Part shown: piece after piece, positions 45,891-53,944 of the stretch | Position numbering within the stretch: the stretch's first letter is position 1 | How the letters are laid out: the number at the start of each line of letters is the position of its first letter | Origin: Lutibacter sp. B2 | Lineage (GTDB): Bacteria > Bacillota > Clostridia > Peptostreptococcales > Thermotaleaceae | Direction: 5' to 3' | DNA length: 64,000 nt | NCBI GenBank assembly: GCA_015686845.1 | Contig: JADPRS010000006.1 | Coordinates: 1-64,000 of the forward strand | Made by a program: the position numbers and the translations under genes | The notes under the pieces: model-generated | The model's input: the letters and a program-made list of their open reading frames with translations, nothing else | Told to the model about the DNA's origin: nothing | The model's database searches: none

Positions 45891-46326
45891 AGACGAAAAA
45901 AATGATCTGGTATATGTATGTAGTGTTATTGAGTATATTGCTAGAGTTACAAAGAATAAAGTAGCTGATATTGTGAAGATACTTGGTAAGAAAGAGCTAG
46001 AGAGACAACTGGATTTAGCAGAAGTAAATCACTGCTTATCCTTTGAACAAGTTTCAGATGAGATTATAGAGGAATACGGTATTAAGCAAGGAGAATTTGA
46101 TTCTGTTGGCAACTGCATATATAAAGTGCCTAGTCATATAGCCATAGGAAAAGATTATCAAAGGCTTATTGAGGACGTATCAAATGGAAAGAGTATTGTA
46201 GATACATTATATGAAGTTATGACATCATTTATATCAGAAGAAATCTCTAATTATAACTCTTCGCTATATTATAGCAGCAGAGAATATCTGAAAGCTTGTT
46301 ATGAAGCTGGAATGATATTAGACTAA
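45883..46326 (+). CDS. Partner of the DUF3990 protein (possible antitoxin)
   Basis: A 147-aa protein overlapping the DUF3990 gene by 8 bases (translational coupling). The N-terminus YVCSVIEYIARVTKNKVADI, then VKILGKKEL, recalls DUF3791-like proteins (FxVxCIExxAxxxxxxxxxV). The C-terminal 60 residues are helical. It may neutralise the DUF3990 product. A good terminator follows. Confidence 0.55.
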   Translation: MSKDEKNDLVYVCSVIEYIARVTKNKVADIVKILGKKELERQLDLAEVNHCLSFEQVSDEIIEEYGIKQGEFDSVGNCIYKVPSHIAIGKDYQRLIEDVSNGKSIVDTLYEVMTSFISEEISNYNSSLYYSSREYLKACYEAGMILD

Positions 46327-46337
46327 CAAAACCATTT

Positions 46338-46371
46338 ATTCAGGTGGAATGATCCCCTGAATATTTTTTTT
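46338..46371 (+). terminator. Terminator of the DUF3990 pair
   Basis: ATTCAGG and CCTGAAT pair over an 11-base loop, followed by ATTTTTTTT. Confidence 0.75.
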
Positions 46372-46470
46372 AGCCCTTACTTGACTGTAGGGTATGTATC
46401 TAGAATAGAAAAAAGAGCAATAAAAAAACTAAGTAAAGCATTTGATTCAAAAAATACGATTGATGATTAG
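46372..46470 (+). pseudogene. 3' gene fragment, possible interrupted ICE target gene
   Basis: An open frame without a start runs from the terminator to TAG: GYVSRIEKRAIKKLSKAFDS, then KNTIDD. It is coding-like and basic. If the ICE inserted in a gene, this would be that gene's tail at attR. The other half is outside the window, so this is only a suggestion. Confidence 0.3.
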
Positions 46471-46474
46471 AAAT

Positions 46475-46526
46475 AACATAATAACACCTACTATTCTTAA
46501 GTAAGAATAGTAGGTGTTATTATGTT
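46475..46526. terminator. 25-bp perfect hairpin
   Basis: Left arm 46475-46499 (ending ACTATTCTTA) and right arm 46502-46526 mirror exactly, with a 2-base centre. The T run is weak. It may work as a bidirectional terminator between the ICE and the chromosome. Confidence 0.6.
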
Positions 46527-46690
46527 TAATATGATTTTAAAAACCATTATATTTATAGCATAGTACAAACTGAAAACATCATACCTTGTAATGGAGGCGG
46601 AGATATATAATTATATTAAAATTTATTCCGAGTAGTAAAATAATATAGAAGTAAATTTATTTTTAAATAATATGTAAAGGAGAAGATTTA

Positions 46691-46942
46691 ATGAATAAAG
46701 AAATTATAACTTTCTTAAAACAAATCAATGAAACATTAAAAAATATAGATTATACCTTGAAAATAATTTATAAAAAAGAATTACCTGATCATAGTACATT
46801 AACTAAAATCGAAAAAAAAATTGAAAATCACACAATTAAATCAGAAATAACCAAAGATGAAAATTATATTTTACATGATTGGGAACATGAAATGCCCTAT
46901 GAGGAATTAATGGAAAAATACAAGAATAATAAAAAAATTTAA
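46691..46942 (+). CDS. Small hypothetical protein
   Basis: An 83-aa protein, RBS AAAGGAGAA. The first half is a helix (ITFLKQINETLKNIDYTLKI), the second half is charged and ends HDWEHEMPYEELMEKYKNNK. No signal or membrane segment. Family not recognised. Confidence 0.55.
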   Translation: MNKEIITFLKQINETLKNIDYTLKIIYKKELPDHSTLTKIEKKIENHTIKSEITKDENYILHDWEHEMPYEELMEKYKNNKKI

Positions 46943-46996
46943 AGGATATTTCTTTTCTATGTAGAAATGCAAAAGAAGAAGGAAGGAGACTGAAAA

Positions 46997-47152
46997 ATGA
47001 ACATTACAATAATGGCAGTAATTATGGTAATAGCAGGAATATTAATTGGTGGCGGAATATCCTATTTGATTACTGCTAAAAAAGCAAAAAAACGAAAACA
47101 ACAATTCCAAAATGAAAAGAAAGAAAAAAAGAATAAGAAAAAAAAGAAATAA
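46997..47152 (+). CDS. Small membrane protein with a Lys-rich tail
   Basis: A 51-aa protein, RBS AAGGAGA. Residues 2-27 form one membrane helix with a glycine patch (MVIAGILIGGGISYLI); the tail is almost all Lys, Glu and Gln. The glycine-rich anchor plus basic tail resembles a small membrane adaptor. It ends at a terminator. Function unknown. Confidence 0.55.
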   Translation: MNITIMAVIMVIAGILIGGGISYLITAKKAKKRKQQFQNEKKEKKNKKKKK

Positions 47153-47168
47153 AAAATCAAAAATTTTG

Positions 47169-47190
47169 GAGCCCATGGGCTCTTTTTTAT
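47169..47190 (+). terminator. Terminator GAGCCCATGGGCTC
   Basis: A 14-base perfect palindrome followed by TTTTTTA, 16 bases after the small membrane protein gene. Confidence 0.8.
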
Positions 47191-47287
47191 TTAGTTTAAT
47201 GAACAAAGGGAATAAAACCTATTAAAAAGAGGAATAATAAAAAAATATAACTTTAGATAAACTACTGCAAAGGAGAATATCATTTGT

Positions 47288-47443
47288 ATGATGGTAATAA
47301 ATTTAGAGACACTAATGAAAAAACAAGAAAAACAATTTTATAAATTGTGCGATTTTCATGATTACAGAGCTACTAAAATCGCTTTCACAATAGCTGAACG
47401 ATGGAATCGCATTAGAAAAGTGGTTGAATATCAAAAAAAATAA
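47288..47443 (+). CDS. 51-aa hypothetical protein
   Basis: Starts at ATG 47288 with AAAGGAG about 13 bases upstream (slightly long spacing). The protein is helical and polar, with FYKLCDFHDYRATKIAFTIA, then ERWNRIRKVVEY. It resembles small regulators of sporulating Firmicutes in size only. Family not recognised. Confidence 0.45.
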   Translation: MMVINLETLMKKQEKQFYKLCDFHDYRATKIAFTIAERWNRIRKVVEYQKK

Positions 47444-47525
47444 TTATGCTGATCATCTATAAATAACATATATAAAGGTTATACTATAACTGTGCTGATA
47501 TTCTTATATTAGGAGGTTTTATAAA

Positions 47526-47675
47526 ATGGGAACATCTGATATCAAATTATCTGAAGTGAAAATAACCGATATATTATCTGAATACGGTAACAATGATTTA
47601 AAATCAAAAAAAGATATAAAGCCAAGCAAAGAAAAAGAAAAGGAATGGGTTCCTGAAAAAAATTCAATGATATAA
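47526..47675 (+). CDS. 49-aa hypothetical protein
   Basis: A strong RBS (TTAGGAGG) 10 bases before ATG 47526. MGTSDIKLSEVKITDILSEY is followed by a Lys-rich end (KPSKEKEKEWVPEK). Soluble, low complexity. It ends just before a terminator, which supports it as a real transcript. Function unknown. Confidence 0.5.
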   Translation: MGTSDIKLSEVKITDILSEYGNNDLKSKKDIKPSKEKEKEWVPEKNSMI

Positions 47676-47683
47676 AAATATTT

Positions 47684-47712
47684 AAAAAACACTCAGAAAT
47701 GAGTGTTTTTTA
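47684..47712 (+). terminator. Terminator before capA
   Basis: AAAAAACACTCA and TGAGTGTTTTTT pair perfectly around a GAAA loop. The A and T runs make it bidirectional in form. Confidence 0.8.
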
Positions 47713-47721
47713 AATATAGAT

Positions 47722-47750
47722 TTGTTTATATTCAAAAAAAATGGTATAAT
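47722..47750 (+). promoter_or_regulatory. Promoter of the CapA-family gene
   Basis: TTGTTT (47722-47727), 17-base spacer, TATAAT (47745-47750). The gene starts 46 bases further. Confidence 0.55.
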
Positions 47751-47795
47751 TTGTTTATTATTAATAGATTATATAAATAGGTGGGATTAGAATAG

Positions 47796-49085
47796 ATGAG
47801 AAAAAAACCCAACGCTATATTTATCACAATTTTCACTATATGTATCATTATATTCGTATGCATCAATGATTCTAGCAAAGCAGATATACAAACTATCGCT
47901 ATAGAAAATCCGGAAAATATAGTTAAAGAAAAAAATACTGTAGATTCAACTTCAATACAAATCTTAGCAGTTGGAGATATCATGGTACATGGTCCACAAT
48001 TAAGAGCTCAGTACGATACCACTACACAAGAATACGACTTTTTGAATAATTTTCAATTTGTTAAGCCTTATATCCAAAGAGCAGATGTAGCAGTATGTAA
48101 TTTGGAAACTACTTTTGGAGGAAATGACAAAAAATATTCTAGTTTTCCTAGATTTAATACGCCGGATTCTTTGGTACATGCATTAAAAGATACTGGATTG
48201 GATGTTATTGCTACAGCTAATAATCATTGTCTTGATACAGGTGCGGATGGTGTAATTCGAACCAATCAGATCGTAAAAAATGCAGGGTTAGACGTAATCG
48301 GTACAACGATCAATGAAAATGAGGAACCATTTGTTATTAAAAATATAAAAGGTATAAAAGTAGGTTTTATTTCTTATACTTATGAAACTCGTCCATATGG
48401 TAAATATAAAACTTTAAATGGATTAAAAATACCTACATCATTTGAAAAAAATATTAATACCTTTAACTATGATCATTTAGATCAAGAATTGCAAAAAATG
48501 CATATGAATATTAATGCAATGAAAGAAAAAGGAGCAGAACTAATTATCTTCTATGTCCATTGGGGAAATGAATACCATCGTAATCCTAATGCTTATCAAA
48601 AAAAGATGGCCAAAGCATTAGCAAACTTTGATGTAGATCTTATCTTTGGAAGTCATCCTCATGTGGTACAACCTATTGAGTTTATAGAGTCAGATACAGG
48701 AAAAAAGGTTATGGTAGTTTATTCAATGGGGAATTTTTTATCGAATCAAAGATACGAAATTATGAAAAATAGATATACAGAAGATGGAATCATGATCAAT
48801 GCAACTTTTATGAAAACATTTGAAAATAATAAAGTTACATTAAAAGAAGTAACATACATCCCTACTTGGGTACATAAATATTTGAAAAATGGTAGAAGAG
48901 TATATGAAATACTACCTCTTACTGATGCCTTGAACAATCATGAAATGTATCAGTTACTAGATAAAAACAGTTTGTGGCGAGCAGAAAATTCACAAAAAAA
49001 TACATGTATGCAAATGGAATCCGTTCCATATGAAAAAATAAAACTTTCTCCTACTTTTTTAAATATGGAACAAAATGGTAAATAA
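47796..49085 (+). CDS. CapA-family metallophosphatase-fold protein
   Basis: A 429-aa protein, RBS AGGTGGG. Residues 5-24 are a signal anchor (NAIFITIFTICIIIFVCI). The domain begins with ILAVGDIMVHGPQLR and continues CNLETTFGG, VIATANNHCLDTGADGVIRT, FYVHWGNEYHRNPN, LIFGSHPHVVQPIE and VVYSMGNFLSNQ: all blocks of the PGA_cap (CapA) family, related to calcineurin-like phosphoesterases. Family members take part in poly-gamma-glutamate or capsule handling, or act as surface lipoprotein-like hydrolases. No capB/capC genes lie nearby, so a stand-alone surface role is more likely. It is single-gene, with its own promoter. Confidence 0.9.
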   Translation: MRKKPNAIFITIFTICIIIFVCINDSSKADIQTIAIENPENIVKEKNTVDSTSIQILAVGDIMVHGPQLRAQYDTTTQEYDFLNNFQFVKPYIQRADVAVCNLETTFGGNDKKYSSFPRFNTPDSLVHALKDTGLDVIATANNHCLDTGADGVIRTNQIVKNAGLDVIGTTINENEEPFVIKNIKGIKVGFISYTYETRPYGKYKTLNGLKIPTSFEKNINTFNYDHLDQELQKMHMNINAMKEKGAELIIFYVHWGNEYHRNPNAYQKKMAKALANFDVDLIFGSHPHVVQPIEFIESDTGKKVMVVYSMGNFLSNQRYEIMKNRYTEDGIMINATFMKTFENNKVTLKEVTYIPTWVHKYLKNGRRVYEILPLTDALNNHEMYQLLDKNSLWRAENSQKNTCMQMESVPYEKIKLSPTFLNMEQNGK

Positions 49086-49102
49086 CAACGTATAACATAT
49101 TA

Positions 49103-49131
49103 TAGACAAAATAGTATTTTATGTATATAAT
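49103..49131 (+). promoter_or_regulatory. Promoter of the type IV pilus operon
   Basis: TAGACA (49103-49108), 17-base spacer, TATAAT (49126-49131). The transcript would start about 49138 and include the riboswitch. Confidence 0.65.
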
Positions 49132-49164
49132 ATAATCATAGTAAAGAGGAATTTTGTCCTAATA

Positions 49165-49255
49165 AAATAGTAGAATATAGAACAGATGAAACACGGATAT
49201 ATTTGGACGCCTATGCCGTGGGGATGTAGTGGTGTAACCGGCTAGCTCTAAATAG
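49165..49255 (+). promoter_or_regulatory. c-di-GMP-II riboswitch aptamer
   Basis: The 5' part (GATGAAACACGGATATATTTGG, shown here in pieces: GATGAAACACGG at 49184-49195 and ATATATTTGG) and the 3' part (GTAGTGGTGTAACCGGCTAG at 49226-49245) match the core of class II c-di-GMP aptamers (GATGAA..GGTTTAAATTGGG and TAGTGCAACCGACC). Loop length and spacing are right for a pseudoknot of about 85 bases. The P1 pairing is weaker than in known examples. In clostridia such aptamers control type IV pilus operons. Confidence 0.8.
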
Positions 49256-49270
49256 AGTTAGCTTTTTTAT
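49241..49270 (+). terminator. Riboswitch expression platform terminator
   Basis: GCTAGCTCTA and TAGAGTTAGC form a 10-bp stem (one G-U) followed by TTTTTTA. Its left arm overlaps the 3' strand of the aptamer (ACCGGCTAG), so ligand binding and terminator formation exclude one another. That predicts an ON switch: c-di-GMP permits read-through into pilB. Confidence 0.8.
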
Positions 49271-49326
49271 TTATATTGATATAAAATATAATAAAATAAA
49301 ATATAAAACAAAAAAGGTGAGTGTTT

Positions 49327-51006
49327 ATGACACAAAAGAAAAAGAGACTCGGAGATTTGCTTACAAACGCTGGTTATATTACATCAGAACAATTAAATGA
49401 AGCATTAAAAATCCAAAGAGCTTCTGGAAAGAAACTAGGAGAAGTTTTGATTGATGAAGGCTTTGTACAGGAACAGCAAATGATAGAAGTTCTAGAGTTT
49501 CAATTGGGCATTCCACATATGGATATAGAAAAATACTATATAGATCCAGAAATCCCGAGATTAATAAGTGAAAATTTAGCCAAAAGACATATGTTAGTAC
49601 CTATCAGAATAGACAAAAATAAATTAGTTGTAGCAATGGCTGATCCTCTTAATATTTTTGCTATGGACGATGTGAAAATTGCAACAAATTTAGAAGTGTC
49701 ACCTGTAATTGCATCAAGACAAGACATTTTAAATGTGATTGATAGATATTATGGAAAAGAAAGTGCAGAAAAGGCTGTTGAAGATTTTAGAAGTCAATAT
49801 GATGTTGAAGACATTTCAAATTTAGATGAAGAAGTTCTTCATGAAATAAATAATGCACCTGTTGTGAGATTGATTAATTCTATTATCAGACAAGCAGTAA
49901 AAGCAAAAGCTAGTGATATACACATAGAACCTTTTGAAAGTAGTATAAGAGTACGATTTAGAATGGATGGACAATTGCAAGAAATTATGTCACCAGAAAA
50001 ATCTACTCATTCTGCAATTGTAACTAGAATCAAGATTATGGGGAAAATGAATATTGCTGAAAAGAGAATACCACAAGATGGTAGGGTTGAAACAAATATA
50101 GATGGAAAAGAAATTGATTTGCGTATTTCAATATTACCTACGGTTTATGGTGAAAAAATTGTTATTCGATTGTTAGATAGAAGCAATTTCTTTATGACCA
50201 AAACTCAATTGGGATTCACAAAAAGAAATCTAGAAATTTTTGATAAAGTGATTCAAAATCCTAATGGTCTTATATTAGTTACAGGACCAACGGGTAGTGG
50301 TAAAACCACCACTTTATATACCGTTCTTAGAGAATTGAATCAATTAGAGAAAAATATTATAACCGTAGAAGATCCAGTAGAATATAGATTACATGGTATT
50401 AATCAAGTGCAAGTAAATACAAAGGCAGATATGACCTTTGCAAATGCTCTAAGATCTATATTAAGACAGGACCCCGATATTATCATGATTGGAGAAATTC
50501 GTGATTCAGAAACTGCTCAAATAGCTATTCGAGCATCTATTACTGGTCATCTTGTTCTAAGTACCATGCATACCAATGACTCACCTTCAACGATCGTACG
50601 TCTTATGGATATGGGCGTTGAACCTTATCTAGCTTCTTCCGCAGTAGTGGGTGTAATTGCTCAAAGATTAGTACGAAAAATTTGTAACGATTGTAAAAAA
50701 CCATATATACCAAATACTGCTGAAAAACAATTGTTAAATATTACGGATAATGATGTATTATATAAAGGTGAAGGGTGTAGTTATTGTAATGGGACAGGCT
50801 ATAAAGGAAGGATCGCTATTCATGAGATTATGTCTGTAACAAAAGATTTAAGGATCAGTATGAATAAAAATAAAAGTATAGATACTTTAAGAAAAATTGC
50901 CATAGAGCAAGGTATGGTTACGTTGAAAGAAAGTTGTACCGAATTTGTAGTAGAAGGTATTACAACAATAGAAGAATTAGCAAGGGTAACATATAGCTTG
51001 GATTAG
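49327..51006 (+). CDS. pilB: PilB, type IV pilus extension ATPase with MshEN domain
   Basis: A 559-aa protein from ATG 49327 (RBS AGGTGAG). The N-terminal MshEN/T2SSE_N domain has RLGDLLTNAGYITSEQLNEA, then LKIQ, and the second half KLGEVLIDEGFVQEQQMIEV, then LEFQ: the RLGxxLxxxGxIxxxxLxxALxxQ pattern that binds c-di-GMP in MshE. Motor: Walker A GPTGSGKTT (about 319-327), Asp box ITVEDPVEYRL, Walker B PDIIMIGEIRDSETAQI, then His box HTNDSPSTIVRL. Zinc site: CNDCKK and CSYCNGTGY. It powers pilus polymerisation at the membrane. c-di-GMP could act on it directly as well as through the riboswitch. Confidence 0.95.
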   Translation: MTQKKKRLGDLLTNAGYITSEQLNEALKIQRASGKKLGEVLIDEGFVQEQQMIEVLEFQLGIPHMDIEKYYIDPEIPRLISENLAKRHMLVPIRIDKNKLVVAMADPLNIFAMDDVKIATNLEVSPVIASRQDILNVIDRYYGKESAEKAVEDFRSQYDVEDISNLDEEVLHEINNAPVVRLINSIIRQAVKAKASDIHIEPFESSIRVRFRMDGQLQEIMSPEKSTHSAIVTRIKIMGKMNIAEKRIPQDGRVETNIDGKEIDLRISILPTVYGEKIVIRLLDRSNFFMTKTQLGFTKRNLEIFDKVIQNPNGLILVTGPTGSGKTTTLYTVLRELNQLEKNIITVEDPVEYRLHGINQVQVNTKADMTFANALRSILRQDPDIIMIGEIRDSETAQIAIRASITGHLVLSTMHTNDSPSTIVRLMDMGVEPYLASSAVVGVIAQRLVRKICNDCKKPYIPNTAEKQLLNITDNDVLYKGEGCSYCNGTGYKGRIAIHEIMSVTKDLRISMNKNKSIDTLRKIAIEQGMVTLKESCTEFVVEGITTIEELARVTYSLD

Positions 51007-51016
51007 GTGGTGTAGA

Positions 51017-52069
51017 ATGAATATATTGAATTTATTAAAACAAGCAATCGAAGCAGATGCATCTGATTTACATATTACAGTGGCGATGCCACCTGTAATA
51101 AGGGTTAATGGAAAACTGGAAAGACTTGAAGAAAAATCATTAACCGCTCAAGATACCACTAGTTTAGTCCGTGAACTACTAACAGAACAACTGTTTGTAG
51201 ATTTAAATGAAAAAGGAGAAATAGATTTATCTTTTTCTTATCCAGGACTAGGAAGATTTAGAGTAAATGTATATAAACAAAGAGGTAGTTATGGAATGGC
51301 AATAAGAACTGTAGCACCTACCGTTCCTACCATCGATGAACTTGGGCTACCGCCTATTATAAAAGAGTTGGCTTCTAAAAAAAGGGGACTTGTATTAGTG
51401 ACAGGGCCAACGGGTAGTGGTAAGTCTACAACCCTAGCATCCATGATTGACTATATTAATAAAGAAAGAAACTGTCATATTTTAACCCTTGAAGATCCAA
51501 TTGAGTACTTACATAAACATAATAAAAGTATCGTAAACCAAAGAGAAATAGGGAATGACTCTGATAGTTTTTCTAATGCATTAAGAGCGGCACTAAGACA
51601 GGATCCAGATGTAATACTTGTTGGAGAGATGAGAGATTTAGAAACAATTAAAATAGCCATTACGGCAGCAGAAACAGGACACTTAGTACTTTCTACCTTG
51701 CATACAATAGGCGCTGCAAAAACAATCGATCGTATTATTGATGTTTTTCCAGCACATCAACAACAACAGATAAAAGTGCAATTATCTGCAGTACTAGAAG
51801 GAATCATTTCACAACAATTATTAGAAAAAAGCGATGGACAAGGTCGTGTAGCAGCATTAGAGATTATGATCGCAACATCTGCTATAAGAAATCTTATTAG
51901 AGAAGGAAAAACCCATCAACTTCAAACTAATATTCAAACTGGTAGTAAATATGGTATGGAAACCATGGATAATGCACTGCTTAAATTATACAATCAGATG
52001 CTTATTGACAAAAAAACAGCATTAACCTATGCAATAGACCGTGACAGTTTAGCCAATTATATTAGATAA
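51017..52069 (+). CDS. pilT: PilT, pilus retraction ATPase
   Basis: A 350-aa protein, RBS AGGTGGTG, 10 bases after pilB. The start ILNLLKQAIEADASDLHITV is typical of PilT. Walker A GPTGSGKST at about 128-136, Asp box LTLEDPIEYLH, Walker B PDVILVGEMRDLETIKIAIT, His box STLHTIGAAKTIDRII, and the C-terminal IREGKTHQLQTNIQTG, close to the AIREGK motif needed for retraction. Length is normal. It depolymerises pili and drives twitching. Confidence 0.95.
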   Translation: MNILNLLKQAIEADASDLHITVAMPPVIRVNGKLERLEEKSLTAQDTTSLVRELLTEQLFVDLNEKGEIDLSFSYPGLGRFRVNVYKQRGSYGMAIRTVAPTVPTIDELGLPPIIKELASKKRGLVLVTGPTGSGKSTTLASMIDYINKERNCHILTLEDPIEYLHKHNKSIVNQREIGNDSDSFSNALRAALRQDPDVILVGEMRDLETIKIAITAAETGHLVLSTLHTIGAAKTIDRIIDVFPAHQQQQIKVQLSAVLEGIISQQLLEKSDGQGRVAALEIMIATSAIRNLIREGKTHQLQTNIQTGSKYGMETMDNALLKLYNQMLIDKKTALTYAIDRDSLANYIR

Positions 52070-52095
52070 TAAATACATAAAAAAGGGGTGAGTAA

Positions 52096-53304
52096 ATGCC
52101 CATTTACAAATATAAAGCCATTAGTAACACTGGTGAAAAATTAGAAGGAACTTATACAGCAAAAGCAAAAGACGAAGTTCTCAGTATGATCAGGCAAAAT
52201 CAAAGTATGCCCATCAGTGTTGAAGAAGTCATAGAAGGAAAAGATGTATCCACTTTGAACTTTTTTAACAAAGTGAAGATGAAAGATATTGCCATATTTT
52301 GTAGACAATTTTATGCAATGCTTAATGCAGGGGTTACAATACTCAATTGTTTGGATATATTAAGACTTCAAACAGAAAATAAAAAACTAAAAAAGGTTGT
52401 AGCAGAATCTTATGAGGATGTACAAAAGGGATTGACCTTTTCTGAATCTCTAAAAAAACATAGAGAGATTTTTCCGGATTTATTAATCAATATGGTAGAA
52501 GCAGGAGAAGTCAGTGGTACATTAGATACAATCATGGAGCGTATGGCTGTTCATTATGAAAAAGAAAACAAGATTACCAATAAGGTAAAGGGAGCCATGA
52601 TTTATCCTCTGATCTTGAGTATTGTATCAATTCTTGTAGTTGTATTCTTACTTACATTCGTAATGCCTACCTTTATAGGTATGTTTGAAGGCAGTGGTGT
52701 AGAGCTACCACTACCTACGAGGATTTTGCTGACCATCAGTGGGAGTATCACCCAGTACTGGTATATAATTATTGTTGTTTTAATTGTGTTAATTGGTGGT
52801 ATAAAGAGATATATAGGGACAGACAAAGGACAATTTTTGATAGACCATATAAAATTTAGAATTCCCATTGTAAAGGGAACAACACAAAAGGTCATTACCT
52901 CTAGATTTACAAGGACACTATCTACATTATTGTCAAGTGGTATCCCCTTGATTCAGTCATTAGATATTGTTTCAAGGATTGTTGGAAATGTCATTGTAGA
53001 GAAGGGAATTTTAAATGCAATAGAAGAAGTAAGAAAGGGCGTAGATTTAGCAACGCCGATTAAAAAGATAGGTGTTTTCCCACCTATGGTAGATTCTATG
53101 ATTCGCATTGGAGAAGAATCCGGATCATTAGATGATATATTAGATAAAACAGCCAATTTTTATGATGAAGAGGTGGAAGTAGCCATTCAAAAGATGACTA
53201 CCATGATAGAACCTCTTATGATTGTAGTGATGGCAGTAGTCATTGGAGCAATTGTAATTGCTATGATGCTTCCAATGTTTGATATGATGAATACAATTCA
53301 ATAG
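52096..53304 (+). CDS. pilC: PilC, pilus inner-membrane platform protein
   Basis: A 402-aa protein, RBS AAGGGGTGAG. It starts PIYKYKAISNTGEKLEGTYT, the usual PilC/GspF opening. Two T2SSF domains (about 65-190 and 265-390) repeat FCRQFYAMLNAGVTILNCLD and FTRTLSTLLSSGIPLIQSLD. Membrane helices lie near 168-192, 215-237 and 372-396. It forms the cytoplasmic-membrane base that PilB and PilT turn. Confidence 0.95.
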   Translation: MPIYKYKAISNTGEKLEGTYTAKAKDEVLSMIRQNQSMPISVEEVIEGKDVSTLNFFNKVKMKDIAIFCRQFYAMLNAGVTILNCLDILRLQTENKKLKKVVAESYEDVQKGLTFSESLKKHREIFPDLLINMVEAGEVSGTLDTIMERMAVHYEKENKITNKVKGAMIYPLILSIVSILVVVFLLTFVMPTFIGMFEGSGVELPLPTRILLTISGSITQYWYIIIVVLIVLIGGIKRYIGTDKGQFLIDHIKFRIPIVKGTTQKVITSRFTRTLSTLLSSGIPLIQSLDIVSRIVGNVIVEKGILNAIEEVRKGVDLATPIKKIGVFPPMVDSMIRIGEESGSLDDILDKTANFYDEEVEVAIQKMTTMIEPLMIVVMAVVIGAIVIAMMLPMFDMMNTIQ

Positions 53305-53406
53305 GTATTATTTAAAAGCAGGATACTATTTGAAAGGAGGGTTGGGGGATAAAGGTCTTATTTTCTGGTTTATCATATAAATTAAATGTTAAAAGGAGAG
53401 AAAAAA

Positions 53407-53853
53407 ATGATAGGAAAAATTAATAAGAAGTTGAGAAATAGGAAAGGTTTTACTTTAATTGAGTTGATTGTTGTTATTGCTATTCTGGGAATTTTAGCAG
53501 GAATTGCAATTCCTAGGTTATCAGGATTCCAAGAAAAAGCAAAAATATCTGCAGATGTGGCAACGCTTGCGACCATTGAAAGATCAATCGCAATAGGAGT
53601 TGCAGATGGAAGTTTAATACCAGAACCAAGTAAAACAACAGGTACAGTTATTGCAACTGCTAATGCTAACGGAGCAATCACTTTTAGTGGAACAGCAGTA
53701 AAGGCAAGTGATACAGTTAGTGGTGTAATGAGTACTTTAATAGGTGATAACCCTGTTTTTAAAAAATCATCACATGCAGGAATAGTAATAACATGGACTA
53801 TAGCTGACGATGGTAAAATCACAAAAGTAGTTACTGTGAAATCATGGGAATAA
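53407..53853 (+). CDS. pilA: Major pilin PilA
   Basis: A 148-aa prepilin from ATG 53407 (RBS AAAGGAG). The leader MIGKINKKLRNRKG is cut by PilD before FTLIELIVVIAILGILAGIA, the type III signal with Glu5 of the mature protein. The C-terminal domain is Thr/Ala/Gly/Val-rich (TTGTVIATANANGAITFSGT), with no cysteine. It lies just before its peptidase gene. Because it has a full operon context and a typical length, it is the likely main pilus subunit. Confidence 0.92.
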   Translation: MIGKINKKLRNRKGFTLIELIVVIAILGILAGIAIPRLSGFQEKAKISADVATLATIERSIAIGVADGSLIPEPSKTTGTVIATANANGAITFSGTAVKASDTVSGVMSTLIGDNPVFKKSSHAGIVITWTIADDGKITKVVTVKSWE

Positions 53854-53944
53854 AAAACTAGTGACTTCATTTCACAGAATTTCACAGGTGCCTGCACTTA
53901 ACTTATTTAAGTAAATGATTTAATCAAAAACAAGGGGGAACAAA

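Larger units (their letters stand above)
46327..46690. other. Gap with two terminators and a possible ICE/chromosome junction
   Basis: Contains a terminator (46338-46371), a coding-like fragment (46372-46470) and a long hairpin (46475-46526), listed separately. From 46527 to the next RBS there is no feature. Confidence 0.5.

Noticed and set aside
53382-53897. A 171-codon minus-strand frame opposite pilA
   Set aside because: It is the mirror of a clear prepilin; its hydrophobic Val/Ala/Ile content comes from the pilin sequence.
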